Source of the DNA: Atriophallophorus winterbourni
Lineage: Eukaryota; Platyhelminthes; Trematoda; Plagiorchiida; Microphallidae
Reading direction: 5' to 3'
Length of the DNA stretch: 64,000 bases
Assembly: GCA_013407085.1 (NCBI GenBank)
Contig: JACCGJ010018760.1
Coordinates: 1-64,000, forward strand
Shown here piece by piece: positions 1 to 9,849 of the stretch. The stretch's first letter is position 1, and each line of letters begins with the position of its first letter. Both the position numbers and the translations under genes were made by a program. A model generated the notes under the pieces. It was not told where the DNA came from. It did no database searches and worked only from the letters and a program-made list of their open reading frames with translations.

Positions 1-309
1 GCACCGGATATGCTTTCCACAATATTGCCCAACCGATTATTGAGAGAGAAGACCAAGGCTTCAGAGAAGTTCGTATGGCAGCTCACTTCCAATAATAATC
101 AACATGGTTTACTCATCCATATATATAGGCTGAGAATGTAAAAGGAAATGACCTTGGAAAATAGCACATTAAAACCGTGTCAAAGACTCGATGGACCAAT
201 CAGAATAAAGGGCGAATATGATCAAAATATAATCATGATTTTCGCGCCAAATAATTCAAATCTATGTTGACATAGTGTCAATATAGAGTCGTAATATCTT
301 CAACAACCT
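1..309. other. unrecognised AT-rich flank
   Basis: No ORF, inverted repeat or window-internal repeat was recognised here. A retroelement 5' region starts near 310. Confidence 0.4.
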
Positions 310-2543
310 GGGTGCCATTGACTGAGGACGTGCTGCGGGTTCCAAGGTTGTTCGAAGGCCGGGGCGGTTTTTGGGGATAAGCTCCCAAGTCTAAAAATGC
401 TCCCTATGGCACCGCTTCGCTATAGCCTCTGGCAACAGTCCAGCTTCTGGCCTGCACGCGTGGTCCTGTGTGACCCGGTGGAACTGCTTCTACTGACAAG
501 AGAAAGGGCGAAGGCGGCTGACTGCGCCTCAAAACCAGCATGCTTCGGGCAGGTGGAGCTCGTAAGTCCATGAAGGCGGTCCACCTGGGGGAAGGAAAAC
601 CATTATCTCAAAGCTCCACTGCTTTGTAGCTACATCCAATCATGAAAAGGCTTCAGGAGTCAACCTCGAAGGAAAATCCGGAGCCGGAGTCCCGTTAGGC
701 AGTCCTAAGTTGAAATATCACCTTCGTCCTGCCACTCCTCGAACGGCAATCATTGTCAAAACGTATCGCTTATCTGTTCATTTGGGTTCCAGTGATGCCG
801 TGGAGAGGAGCACTTGCTGCATGGGCAACAGCTAGTTCTCCATATTGAACTGCCCTGGCGTACATCACAACGCACCAATGGAGAGGACACTCCATTCCGC
901 TTCTACGGAAAATAACACGGGAAGCAGCAGATACCGGTTAAAAGCTATGGCTTGACTGGCGTAGAGCTAAGCGCCTGGGCTGCTTTCGACGGTGGTAGAG
1001 ACTTCCAGGTCTCACTGGACGGCTACCGCCCGCCTCAAGCTGGGCAGCCCCCAGTCAATAAGGTGCCGTCTCGCCACGGTCTGCTATCCTCATTGGGTGC
1101 ATGGGGATTAGGAATCAACCGACAAGCAGACTGTATTTTTTCGCACCAGCGAATCGAAATACCAAACAACAAATGTCAGTTCTGAAACTTGGAACCTGCA
1201 ACGTCCGGTCCATGCTTCCAGGATTTCATGACGACGTCTCGAATATCAGAGGCGTTAGAAAGTCCGCCGTGATTAAGAACGAGCTAAAGAGGCTGAATGT
1301 CGACGTGGCTGCCCAACAAGAGACGCGCTTTCCAGACACTGGTAAGCTAACAGAAAGTGATCACCCATTCTTTTGGAAATGAAGAGGTTCCGATGAGCCT
1401 CGACTGCATGGAGTTGGGTTTGCCGTGCGAAACGACATATTAAAAGCAACAGAACCGAGCAGCAGCGGGAGCGAACGGATTTGGACCCTAAATCTGAGGT
1501 GCATTACTGGTACCATTACGTTGGTCAACGTTTATGCACCGACGCTCTCTGCGACGCCTGCTGAAAAAGACGCTTTTTATCATAACCTCACAGCCGTCCT
1601 GAAAAACGTACCACAGAAAAACTGTTTAGTGGTATTGGGTGATTTCAATGCCAGAGTTGGTGCAGATTACGAGTCATGGCAAAACTGTCTCGGAAGGTTC
1701 GGCGTAGGTAAAACCAATGAAAATGGGCAACGCCTTTTAGAATTGTGCACACAGTTCAATCTTTGTGTCAGTAACACCTTCTTTCAAACAAAACCACAGC
1801 AAAAGTCTCTTGGAAGCATCCTCGCTCTAAGCATTGGCATCAGCTTGATCTTATTCTTGTTAAGCGTACTAATATAGGAAGAGTGCTCCTCACTAGATCA
1901 TATCAAAACGCAGACTGCGACACTGATCATTCACTGGTCTGTGCAAAACTGAAGCTCCCCCACACGAGATTTCACCGCACCAAATTGTCTGCTAAGCCTA
2001 GGATAGACGTCACTCGCATGTGCGAACCTAATCTAACTGCGATATTCGCAAAAGCCTTCATGGACGAGTTCAACAAGACAACCCCACTTGAATCTGCTTC
2101 AGAAAACTGGGAATTGATAAAAAGCTGCATATGCCGAGTCGCACTTTCCACTTTCGGTCGAAGAAGCTCGAACGAGCCGACTGGTTCGAAGGAAACGCTT
2201 CTGAGATGACTGCTGTGCTGGATGACAAACGCTCAGCATTCTTGAGGTTCAAAGGTATGCCAACAGATGAAAACTTACGTCTTCTAAGAGCAGCTAGAAA
2301 TAAGGTCCAACAGACTGCAAGGCGTTGTGCAAACGACTATTGGACTGAAGTTGGCGTCAATATTAAAAAAGCTGAGGATACCGGCAATTTTCACGGTATG
2401 TATGATGGGATCAAGAGAGCCATTGGCCCAAACAAACTTAAAACGGCTCCCATTAAGTCTTTATCTGGCAAACCGATTGTCGACAAAACTCAACAGATGG
2501 AAAGATGGGTAGAGCACTTCTCCTTCCTCTACTCTAATCTTGA
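310..2543 (+). mobile_element. RTE-clade LINE, 5' region plus endonuclease, truncated
   Basis: This is a degenerate RTE-type non-LTR retrotransposon. The first ~250 bp (for example GGGATAAGCTCCC near 375) match, in the same orientation, the head of the ~570-bp R570 repeats found at 15.0, 21.3 and 37.6 kb, so this is probably the 5'UTR. It is followed by an APE-type endonuclease of the craniofacial-development-protein-2-like kind (1171-1960), then the linker that normally leads into the RT (2131-2540: WTEVGVNIKKAE, GNFHGMYDGIKRA). The expected RTE RT is missing. At about 2545 the reading frame passes into an unrelated CR1/Jockey-type RT, so the 3' half was lost or replaced. Confidence 0.75.
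1171..1960 (+). pseudogene. APE-type endonuclease of the RTE LINE
   Basis: The domain would nick target DNA to prime reverse transcription. Visible motifs in order are GTCNVRSM (catalytic Asn region, ~1190), QQETR (catalytic Glu, ~1315), GDFNARVG (Asp/Asn, ~1640) and DTDH (terminal Asp-His, ~1920). All catalytic positions are present, but the frame is broken by a TGA at 1381 and by a frameshift near 1800 that is restored around 1880. It is recognisable but not functional as read. Family assignment rests on motif order and general similarity to CFDP2-like proteins, not on an alignment. Confidence 0.8.
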
Positions 2544-2544
2544 T

Positions 2545-3674
2545 CGCAGGGCAACTGTACGTATCGATGGTGTGATGTCTGGGGAAATCGAAGCCACTAG
2601 CGGTGTCCCACAAGGTTTGGCACTGGGTCCGGTTCGTATCGATGGTGTGATGTCTGGGGAAATCGAAGCCACTAGCGGTGTCCCACAAGGTTTGGCACTG
2701 GGTCCGGTTCTCTTTTTGGTCTACATCAACGTCCTTCCGAAACTTGTCACATCCACAATGGTTCTCTTTGCGGATGATGTTAAACTTTGGATGCGAATCA
2801 CGTCAAGCGTGGACTGTTTGCGCTTACAACGCGATTTGGATATATTTAACAAATCAACTGGAATGGACGACCAAAGAAAGATACCTAGGCGTATGGATTA
2901 GTGGAAGTCATAAGAATAGCATGCAATGCGAAGCAGTGTACAACCGAGCTAGCCGCATGCTAGGTATGCTTCGGCGTATTTTCGGACATTTTTCCCGTGC
3001 TCATAAATACGTATATTAACCCGGTGATGGATTACTCAGTGCAAGCTTGGGCACCGTGGCTACAAAAGGACATCAAGCTGCTCGAGAGGATTTATCACAG
3101 AGCAACCAAAATGGTTGGCTGCCTCCACAACATACTATATGAGAATCGACTTGAGCATCTTAATTTGGATACACTGCTTCGTAGACGGGTTCGATTTGAT
3201 CTAACCGTAACTTACAAAATAATGAACTCAAAGGCGCACACTCCGAGGCATCTATTTCGCCTCCGGTCAAGCCATGTCACAAGTACTCACCCACTGGAAT
3301 TTGATATTCCACATTCCCACCGGAACCGCCGTCGGTTCATCTATCCGGTGCGTTTGTTTCTTTTGTAACTCCCTACCGTCAGATGTTGTCCAATCATCTA
3401 GTGAAATTATTTTCAGGAACAAATTGGATATATTTATGCGTAGTAATTTCACCCTACATCCCGTTTATATAACATGATCTTTTTCCAAACGAATATTTGT
3501 TTTTTCATCATACCGCGACAATACATGAAATTTTTTTGTAACTACAAAACTTTCGATCTTCCTAATGCCTCAATTTATTTTGTAGATATATTCATTGTCC
3601 TTATACGAATATCCTGTGGTGTTGTACAGCGACGAGCTTTTTTATACCGTAAATTATTGAATCTTGAATCTTGA
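2545..3674 (+). mobile_element. CR1/Jockey-like LINE, RT core to 3' tail
   Basis: This is the second half of a different LINE. It carries GVPQG, then LFADDVKLW (polymerase YADD-type motif, ~2770), then the C-terminal region DYSVQAWAPWLQKDIKLLER (~3030) and FCNSLPSDVV (~3365). The frame shifts near 2860 and 3270. About 200 bp of 3'UTR follow, and the copy ends in a short iteration of ATTGAATCTTGAATCTTGAG (3655-3674), as LINE tails do. The fingers part of the RT is absent because the element begins at the junction with the upstream RTE. Confidence 0.7.
2560..2709 (+). repeat. 75-bp in-frame tandem duplication spanning the GVPQG motif
   Basis: Two adjacent copies (2560-2634 and 2635-2709) appear identical. 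Each encodes 25 residues containing SGEIEATSGVPQGLALGP, so the RT motif around GVPQG is present twice without loss of frame. Confidence 0.93.
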
Positions 3675-3865
3675 GGTGCCAAAACTCTTGGTACTGAGCA
3701 TAGCGATGTCCGGGATCCTGAGCAAAAAACGGATGTCGGCCGATTATATCGGAGTCGGCGATGTAATATACCCATTAACACGATCCCAGCCATCTTTGAC
3801 GCATACTCAACTTATCAGCTTAAATACTCATCACCCAACATATTTATACTGATGAGACATTAAAA

Positions 3866-4200
3866 GTTTGTACACAAACGCACAATGCTTGATGAATAAA
3901 TTACCCGAGCTAATCGATCTTCGTGAAAAATATTCACCACTCCTGATAGCCGTAACAGAAACCTGGTTCAATCAGCATTTAGCTGAGTAGGAAATTTCCA
4001 TTCCAAGCATGTTTCTGTTTCATCGTGGAGGAGGAGGTGTTGCTATTTATTATGATCAACACCTCACGTTCATAGAAATCGCAGAAAACGATTTGATACT
4101 GGAAAACACACTGTTGGGTTCACTTGAATTCGCAACAGGTGAAAACTGTGTTGTTGGTGTGATTTACCAACCACCGTCAACAGCATACAATGCTAGTTTA
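3866..4200 (+). pseudogene. CR1-like endonuclease N-terminal fragment
   Basis: The frame reads SLYTNAQCLMNKLPEL, then LLIAVTETWF (catalytic Glu), an in-frame TAG at 3988, then GGGGVAIYY and VVGVIYQPPS. This is the start of an APE endonuclease of a CR1-type LINE. It stops exactly where a Ty3/Gypsy RT sequence begins in the same frame. Confidence 0.7.
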
Positions 4201-4202
4201 GT

Positions 4203-4662
4203 TGAGAAAACTCAGCTTGTTGTTTCCATATATCAAGACGACATTATTATTCATGCACCCGATAATCGTGTTCACGATCAACGTTTATTAGCTTTACTCT
4301 CTCGTTTCAAACATTATAACGTGAAATTAAATCCGGATAAATGCATCATTTCTGTTGATGAGATTGATTGTCTTGGATACCGCGTATCGTCTAATCGACT
4401 CCGTCCAGATCAGAATCATCTTAAAACTCTGGTGGAAATGAAATCGTCAAATACTTTTAGTGAACTCCGTCCAAGTACCGGTATTATATTAAATAAAACC
4501 GGAAGAACTATGGTAAAAATACTTGATCTGGAAGACGGAACTGTGCACAAGCGTCATTCAGATCAAATCAACTATCAGTATTCAAGTCAGTTGCGTTCTA
4601 ATACTGGTTGCGTTAGCAATCATAACACAATACCTCTAGATTCTTCCAAGAATACTAAATAA
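4203..4662 (+). pseudogene. Ty3/Gypsy RT and integrase-end fragment, fused in frame to a LINE endonuclease
   Basis: YQDDIIIHAP (RT catalytic box with preceding Tyr) is followed by LNPDKCIISVDEIDCLGY and RLRPDQ, which are standard Ty3/Gypsy RT features. After about 70 residues the frame passes to GRTMVKILDLEDGTVHKRH-like sequence, which resembles the extreme C-terminus of a Ty3/Gypsy integrase, so RNase H and most of integrase are deleted. The open frame 4009-4662 therefore joins parts of two elements over 217 codons. RT identification is firm; the integrase end is a weaker call. Confidence 0.65.
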
Positions 4663-4925
4663 TGTCAACATGTCAGACGATCGGATAGACTGAGGAACAA
4701 ACCTATTCGAGATTACAAAATTCCGAGGACGATTGAGAACTGCGGTGGATGTCGTGATTATTCGAATAACAATCAATAATACTATACTTGTATGCCACTG
4801 TTATATAGGGTTGGTACAACGAACCACGATGTTCAGACACGGAATCACAAAGTGATTCTTGGTCACACTCAAGGCGCTTATGGATGACCAAGTATGTGTT
4901 GCTCACATCCCCATTCCGTTCCACA

Positions 4926-4962
4926 CCACTACCGGTTTCTGGCTGTTGCCGTCGTCAGGTGG
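4926..4962 (-). ncRNA. hammerhead ribozyme motif, array unit 1
   Basis: Read on minus: CCAC, core CTGACGA (position 7 is variable in hammerheads), stem II GGC/GCC with loop AACA, GAAA, stem III ACC/GGT, cleavage triplet GTA, then GTGG pairing back to CCAC. All invariant core bases are present. Weak points are a C.A pair at the core end of stem II and a loop-less 3-bp stem III, which suggests action as a dimer. Confidence 0.72.
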
Positions 4963-5065
4963 AGACAGTAGATCGGGTTCAGTGAGCCTTTGAAACAGTG
5001 GATAAAGGTAAACAAGGATATACTTGTATGCCAACTGTTATATAGGGTTCGTACAACGGACCAGA

Positions 5066-5213
5066 TTTATTCATAGATTATATGCAGGTAAAAAGCTATG
5101 CTTTACAAGACCCACAAAAATGTACATCGGTTCGGATGGTAAAAAATATCAATATATTGTTAGATTATTGTGTCAAACATAAAAACATACTTTTCCATGT
5201 GGATATCTAGTGA
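5066..5213 (-). mobile_element. LINE 3'-end insertion inside the hammerhead array
   Basis: This stretch interrupts one repeat unit between the GGTTCGT palindrome and GATGTTCAGAC. In reverse complement it matches the LINE 3' end at 10.73-10.88 kb (shared CATGTGGATATCTAGTGA and CCCACAAAAATGTACATC). It is a heavily 5'-truncated LINE insertion that arrived after the unit formed. Confidence 0.8.
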
Positions 5214-5310
5214 TGTTCAGACACGAATCACAAAGTGATTCTTGGTCAAGCACTCAAGGCGCTTGTGGATGACCAAAGTAATGTGTTGCTCACATCCCCA
5301 TCCTTACACA

Positions 5311-5349
5311 CCACTACCGGTTTCTGGGCTGTTTGCCGTCGTCAGGTGG
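5311..5349 (-). ncRNA. hammerhead ribozyme motif, array unit 2
   Basis: Same layout as unit 1, with CTGACGA, GAAA and cleavage triplet GTA intact and stem I CCAC/GTGG. One extra C lies in the 3' strand of stem II. Confidence 0.68.
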
Positions 5350-5549
5350 AGACAGTAAGATCAGGTTCAGTGAGCCTTGAAACAGTGGTAAAGTGGTAAA
5401 CAAAGTTATACTTGTATGCCACTGTTATATATAGGGTTCGTACAACGAACCACGATGTTCAGACGGAAATCACAAAGTGATTCTTGGTCAAGCATCAGCC
5501 GCGCTTATGGATGACCAAAGTAATGTGTTGCACATCCATCCTTTACACA

Positions 5550-5587
5550 CCACTACCGGTTTCTGGCTGTTTGCCGTCGTCAGGTGG
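5550..5587 (-). ncRNA. hammerhead ribozyme motif, array unit 3
   Basis: Intact core CTGACGA, stem II GGC/GCC with loop AAACA, GAAA, stem III ACC/GGT, cleavage triplet GTA and stem I CCAC/GTGG. Confidence 0.72.
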
Positions 5588-5751
5588 AGACAGTAAGATC
5601 TGTTTCAGTGAGCCTTGAAACAGTGGTAAAGTGGTAAACAAAGTTATACTTGTATCCCAAAGTATATATTGTTCGTACAACGAACCACGATGTTCAGACA
5701 CGGAATCACAAAGTGATTCTTGGTCAAGCACTCAAGGCGCTTATGAATGAA

Positions 5752-5795
5752 CTGTCTCCATCTGATGACGGCAAACAGCTAGAAATCGGTGAGGG
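5752..5795 (+). ncRNA. degenerate hammerhead motif in inverted orientation
   Basis: CTGATGA and GAAA are present, with CGGC-AAACA-GCTA between them. Stem III has become ATC/GGT and the cleavage base is G, which hammerheads do not accept, so this copy should be inactive. It is on the opposite strand from the rest of the array. Confidence 0.55.
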
Positions 5796-5837
5796 TGTGT
5801 ATGGGAGGGGGTGTGAGCACCACAATACATTGAATGT

Positions 5838-6520
5838 GTTCTGTTTGCAGATGGTCTAAAAATCTGGAGGTGGATATTTTCTGCTGCAGATTGTGATATA
5901 AAACAATGGAATTCGGAAACCGTGTCAGATTGGGTGGTTCCTAATGACATACCATTTAATATATAGAAAAGCAAGATGATCTAACTAGAAATGAATATTT
6001 TGTGGGCACATTGACTCGGAACTGAAATCTTGGCATGGATCATTGAAAAAACCCTTGGAGTATAAATTAGCGAGAAGCTGAAAAGCACAGTTTGCTTCTA
6101 GAATTTCTATCGTAGGCCAGCAGATTGTTACGGATATTTCAAAAAAAATTGGAAGATTTTTGCAAGTAACGTTACCAAGGTTAATTAATGTCTAACATTA
6201 CAAAAAGATGGAGTATGTTAGTCATGGTTTCTTTACTTCGGAGAGGTTTTGCCACTTTTGATATACTTATCGAAATTAACAAAGCTAGTGATAGTTATTC
6301 GAAATGTTCCCTACACCGAAAGATCGCGACGTTTGGGTCTATGCCACTTTAACCGATGGACGATACGGCGCGATATTATCCTTATTTCTGTGACTACTAA
6401 TGAGTACCATGTTCTTTGAAATATTCACAAATTTGATCACGACGGTCCATAAAGGAATTTATAGAATTGTCTACCGAGAACATCCACTAAAACACTTGTT
6501 TGAGGTGTGTGATGAGAAAG
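5838..6520 (+). pseudogene. degenerate CR1/Jockey-like reverse transcriptase remnant
   Basis: It starts with VLFADGLKIWR (the catalytic FADD has become FADG) and, after frameshifts, continues with a C-terminal LINE pattern near 6295-6410 (RNVPYTERSRRLGLCHF, RRDIILISV). It is many mutations away from coding and abuts the end of the hammerhead array. Confidence 0.5.
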
Positions 6521-6529
6521 TGACACACT

Positions 6530-7950
6530 GACATATCATATCCCACTACATCCTATTTTCACGTATTGATTGCCGGGCGTTCTTTCACCTTCCATGACAT
6601 GCGGTGGACTCTCTATGTTCGGCAAACATTGAAGCAAACTAACATCATTCATGAGCCCACATTTGTTATATTCGTTTAATGTTTTTGCTTCGATTCACAC
6701 CGTAACGAAACTGCACATGTGCTATGATTTTCCGGACCGGACAGGTTGCTATGTTCCTACCGATTGTTGGGTATTTGTGTCAAGCACATTTCCTGTTTGA
6801 GCATCCGCGGTGGAATTTTAACACATACCGACGGACTACAATACCATTAGCATTGCAACATTTAAGTGATTAGAGGTCCGTGGATTTCACTTCACATTGG
6901 CAACACATGCGCAGAGATAAAGCACACAATCAGGTCATGAAGCGTGAGGTCACAAATTCTCATGCAATCCAAAAACAATGAAGACACTCGATGACCAACC
7001 AAAACACGACATTTCGATTATGGCTTGTTATTTGTTTATCATCACACAACAACGTGCCCAACATTGTTGTTATTCAATTGAATTGAATAAACACAATCAA
7101 TGTCTGCAGATGCCACAATAACAGTCAAGTCTTGGTACGAAAGGCGTATCGGCTCGTTGGCCCACAATAGACCTGTAGTGAAACAAGAGATTTCCAACAA
7201 GTGTACATTATAATAATGCAACAGATGGGCTCAACGTATAGCGCCTGGTATGACAAGAAGGTTACACCTCAGGTCAAATGGTTTGCCTGGTTATATCTCA
7301 TGGATTACATCGACGATTAATTAAAGTTGCTACCATACAATGTGGTTCATTTTGTTAACAATATTAAGCTTGGAAAACAATTCGATTCCACTGCTTAATG
7401 TTTGAGGCTACAAAGCAATTTTGAGGCAACTTACGTATGGTTGATGAAGGATAAGCTAAGTTGCAATTCAATAAAGACAAATAGAAATAGCAAGCACTAC
7501 ATTTACATCCAAGATTCAATATTTATGGCGCAAAAAGCTATTTGATGTACAATACCATAGGATATACGTATAAAGGTTAAACAAAATCGTACTTTAATGT
7601 TTGCGGCCATGTGATTCAAAGAAGGAGCCAAATTAATTCCAATTGTGACATGGAGAGAGGAGATTTTGATAGCAAATATATATTTGGGTTTATTTGTTTC
7701 CCAGGAGAGTGTGTGTGTAAGAAGGAAACACTAAGGGATTTCAGTAAACAGGGGCGAACACAGTAGTTTGTTCCAGAAACACTGCGCATTGGTGTTTACT
7801 CAATTAATACTGGTTTTGGTATGTAACGATGACGAGAGAGTCGGACCTTTGTGGTTATTTGAACCGTCTTCTGAATTTGAGTTTTCAATATATTTGCACG
7901 GTAATGCTTCACTTGTGTTTCTGAGGCTGTCTTTAACGTGTTTATTCTGA
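6530..7950. other. no recognised feature
   Basis: Only short, unremarkable ORFs and no similarity to other parts of the window were seen. It may be unique host DNA. Confidence 0.4.
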
Positions 7951-7952
7951 CG

Positions 7953-8666
7953 TCACTGGAAATATATTTGTTGTGAGGTCACCAAGTGTCTGACGAAGTC
8001 TGTCATAACACTTGTTAGGAAAGCAAGTTTCAAAGGATTTGGTCCATCACCGTTGTAATGGGATGACCGGGGTATCTTGAAGGTACTCGCAACGACACAC
8101 TTCCGCGCTGATATCGTTTCTGCGATGTAAAGCCACTGTTTGTAGTCGTATTGCTGTTGTTGTTTCACAGTCTTCATCGTATTGACAGCCTATGGAGCGC
8201 CTAGACTGCGCTCATTGCTCTTTGTACGAACATCGAGACGTCCGTTTCTTTCTCCCCAGGTTCTATCGACGTAGATCCCAGTATTGCATTCGGGAAACTC
8301 ACGTAGCAAGTAAGAATTTAAAAGAACGGTATCCATATCCTTCTCAATACTTAGTGTTGCTTTCAGTGGGAAGCTTGGGTGACGAGCCAAACGTGTAACT
8401 GCTGTAGGTCTGATGGTTTCCGAACCCATAATCGTACAGAGGTTGGACCATTGTTCTAAGTCGTATCTCTGTCTGTTCCAAAAATGTTTAACGCTGGATT
8501 CCTGCAAGTTGGTACAGATTACACTGAAATGTTTCGCGAACATTTGCGCTGTGACCTTCGTATTTGAATCCGATAGTTTCAGCTGAACCTTCAGATGAGC
8601 GGAGGGCTTGGTCTTTGTAAACTTTTTGTTGTCATATAGCAATTTGGACTGTTTGGAACTGAACAA
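7953..8666 (-). CDS. two adjacent unrecognised ORFs (158 and 74 codons)
   Basis: ORF 8666-8190 and ORF 8177-7953 follow each other on minus, 12 bases apart. The first has a basic N-terminus (KLLYDNKKFTKTKPSAHLK) and a stretch (TAQMFAKHFSVICT) that loosely recalls the endonuclease-RT linker of LINEs. No domain, signal peptide or membrane segment is evident. They could be a degraded element, host exons or chance ORFs. No function is claimed. Confidence 0.25.
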
Positions 8667-8955
8667 CCTCAGGATAGTGTCGTGTGAAGCTGCATGCGGT
8701 AGTGTGAATAAAAGCGTGCAATGTGAGATGGCGATTAGCGTAAGGTGATGATGTTTTGAATTTTTATTACATCAGCATCAGGAAATTTATCGCCGATGAT
8801 CGTAACGTACTTACACCCAACAATGAAAGCTTGGACGCTAAAACGCCGCCCGCCAAGAAGCGAAAATTGGGTCTATTAGTGTTCAAGAATTTTCAACTAT
8901 CTGTTCACGGTAACCGTTTTAGAAAAATATTAACATTGATGTTATTGGACCAAAG
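8667..8955. other. no recognised feature
   Basis: One 95-codon plus-strand ORF (8756-9043) contains a basic run TPPAKKRKLG but no domain was recognised. Nothing else was seen. Confidence 0.35.
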
Positions 8956-9039
8956 GGTTTTAGTGGAGGGATTTAAATATGCAGTCTCAAATATTCAGCA
9001 TAACTGGCTGCACTTGCACAGTCGCCCTCAAATTTCACT

Positions 9040-9415
9040 TTGAAATACGCAGGCGATATAGTCATTGGATGTGCAGTACTGACAAGCGACTCTTCGAATC
9101 CGCTCTCTACCGTTTTAGATGAAATTACTATCTGGTGAAAAGAGAGATGCCGAATACCGAAAAATATACTGAAATTGTGTTCACTAACCTGTGTGGTCAA
9201 CGTCGCAAAACAACTTGCAGTAATCTGAATTTATCTAAAATGAAGTCCTCAGACCTGACTAGAGGGAAATACGTCAAGTATCTAGGCATAACCATATCCA
9301 ACAATCTAACTTGGACCCATCATCTACTTACTCAAGTTCGTGGGTTTTCTTTTTATGCTTTCCGTCATCGTTCTTTCAGCGTTGAGTCTAAGCTAATTCG
9401 TTCCGTATAACTGTT
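9040..9415 (+). pseudogene. CR1-like reverse transcriptase fragment
   Basis: FALKYAGDIVIG (~9040; the YADD box altered to YAGD) is followed after a stop at 9118 by REMPNTEKYTEIVF and KYVKYLGITISNNLTWTHHL. This is the palm-to-thumb region of a CR1-type RT. The catalytic Asp change and the stop make it non-functional. Confidence 0.65.
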
Positions 9416-9539
9416 ATTAACGCACTCACTGTCAAAGTTACTTCACAAGCAATTACCGATGTTGATCACGAACAATGTTATTTGAATGAACGAATAGTTG
9501 ATATAATACGGTAATTCATAGGCTACATGATTTTATTTA

Positions 9540-9845
9540 TAGATGCTATAATTTACAAACAGCACGAAACCGGTCGTGGGTGTGTGATGGAAATGCATGC
9601 AAATGAGCTATTTGGTTCATGGTCATGGATTCGAACCCAGTCTAAATGAGTGTGGGCTCATGTGATTGAACAGGTTAGTCGTACCCACCTTACCCAAAAG
9701 TGGCATACAAGCGCAACTTGTTTACCATTGTTCCACTGTTTCAAGTGCATGCGGATCCTGATCCTACTATCCCTACCTGATGAGTGCAAACGGCACGAAA
9801 CCGACCGTGGGGTGTGTGATGGAAATGCATGCAAATGAGCTTTTT
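9540..9845 (+). repeat. hammerhead repeat, subfamily b, partial dimer
   Basis: Two copies in tandem: ACGAAACC recurs at ~9562 and ~9795, a 232-bp period. Each copy ends with GATGGAAATGCATGCAAATGAGC-like sequence. The first copy lacks its CTGATGA half but keeps CCGGTC-GTGGG; the second keeps CTGATGA but has a changed cleavage site. The linking sequence (ACTGTTTCAAG, GCGGATCCTGATCCTAC) is specific to this subfamily. Confidence 0.7.
9772..9811 (+). ncRNA. hammerhead motif with canonical stem II, broken cleavage site
   Basis: CCTAC, CTGATGA, GTGC-AAACG-GCAC (four perfect pairs with the preferred G-C next to the core), GAAA, CCGACC, GTGGG pairing back to CCTAC. Related copies read CCGGTC where this one reads CCGACC, so the conserved U before the cleavage base is lost here. 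Confidence 0.7.
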
Positions 9846-9849
9846 GTTC

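Larger units (their letters stand above)
4770..5822 (-). repeat. tandem array of ~238-bp hammerhead-bearing repeats
   Basis: Three and a half units repeat in tandem. The hammerhead core (TCGTCAG as read on plus) is at 4952, 5339 and 5577. The last spacing is 238 bp; the first is 387 bp because ~148 bp of LINE 3' end is inserted. Every unit carries a hammerhead motif on minus and two perfect 7-3-7 inverted repeats, GAATCAC-AAA-GTGATTC (4842-4858 in unit one) and GGTTCGT-ACA-ACGAACC. The last part flips orientation near 5750, so its ribozyme remnant lies on plus. Partial copies occur at 11.8, 12.9, 19.5 and 29.5 kb. The set resembles Smalpha-type satellites/SINEs or animal retrozymes. Confidence 0.85.

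Noticed and set aside
4770..5822. CRISPR-like direct repeats
   Set aside because: Units of ~238 bp repeat along their whole length with no short repeat/spacer alternation, in a clearly eukaryotic window.
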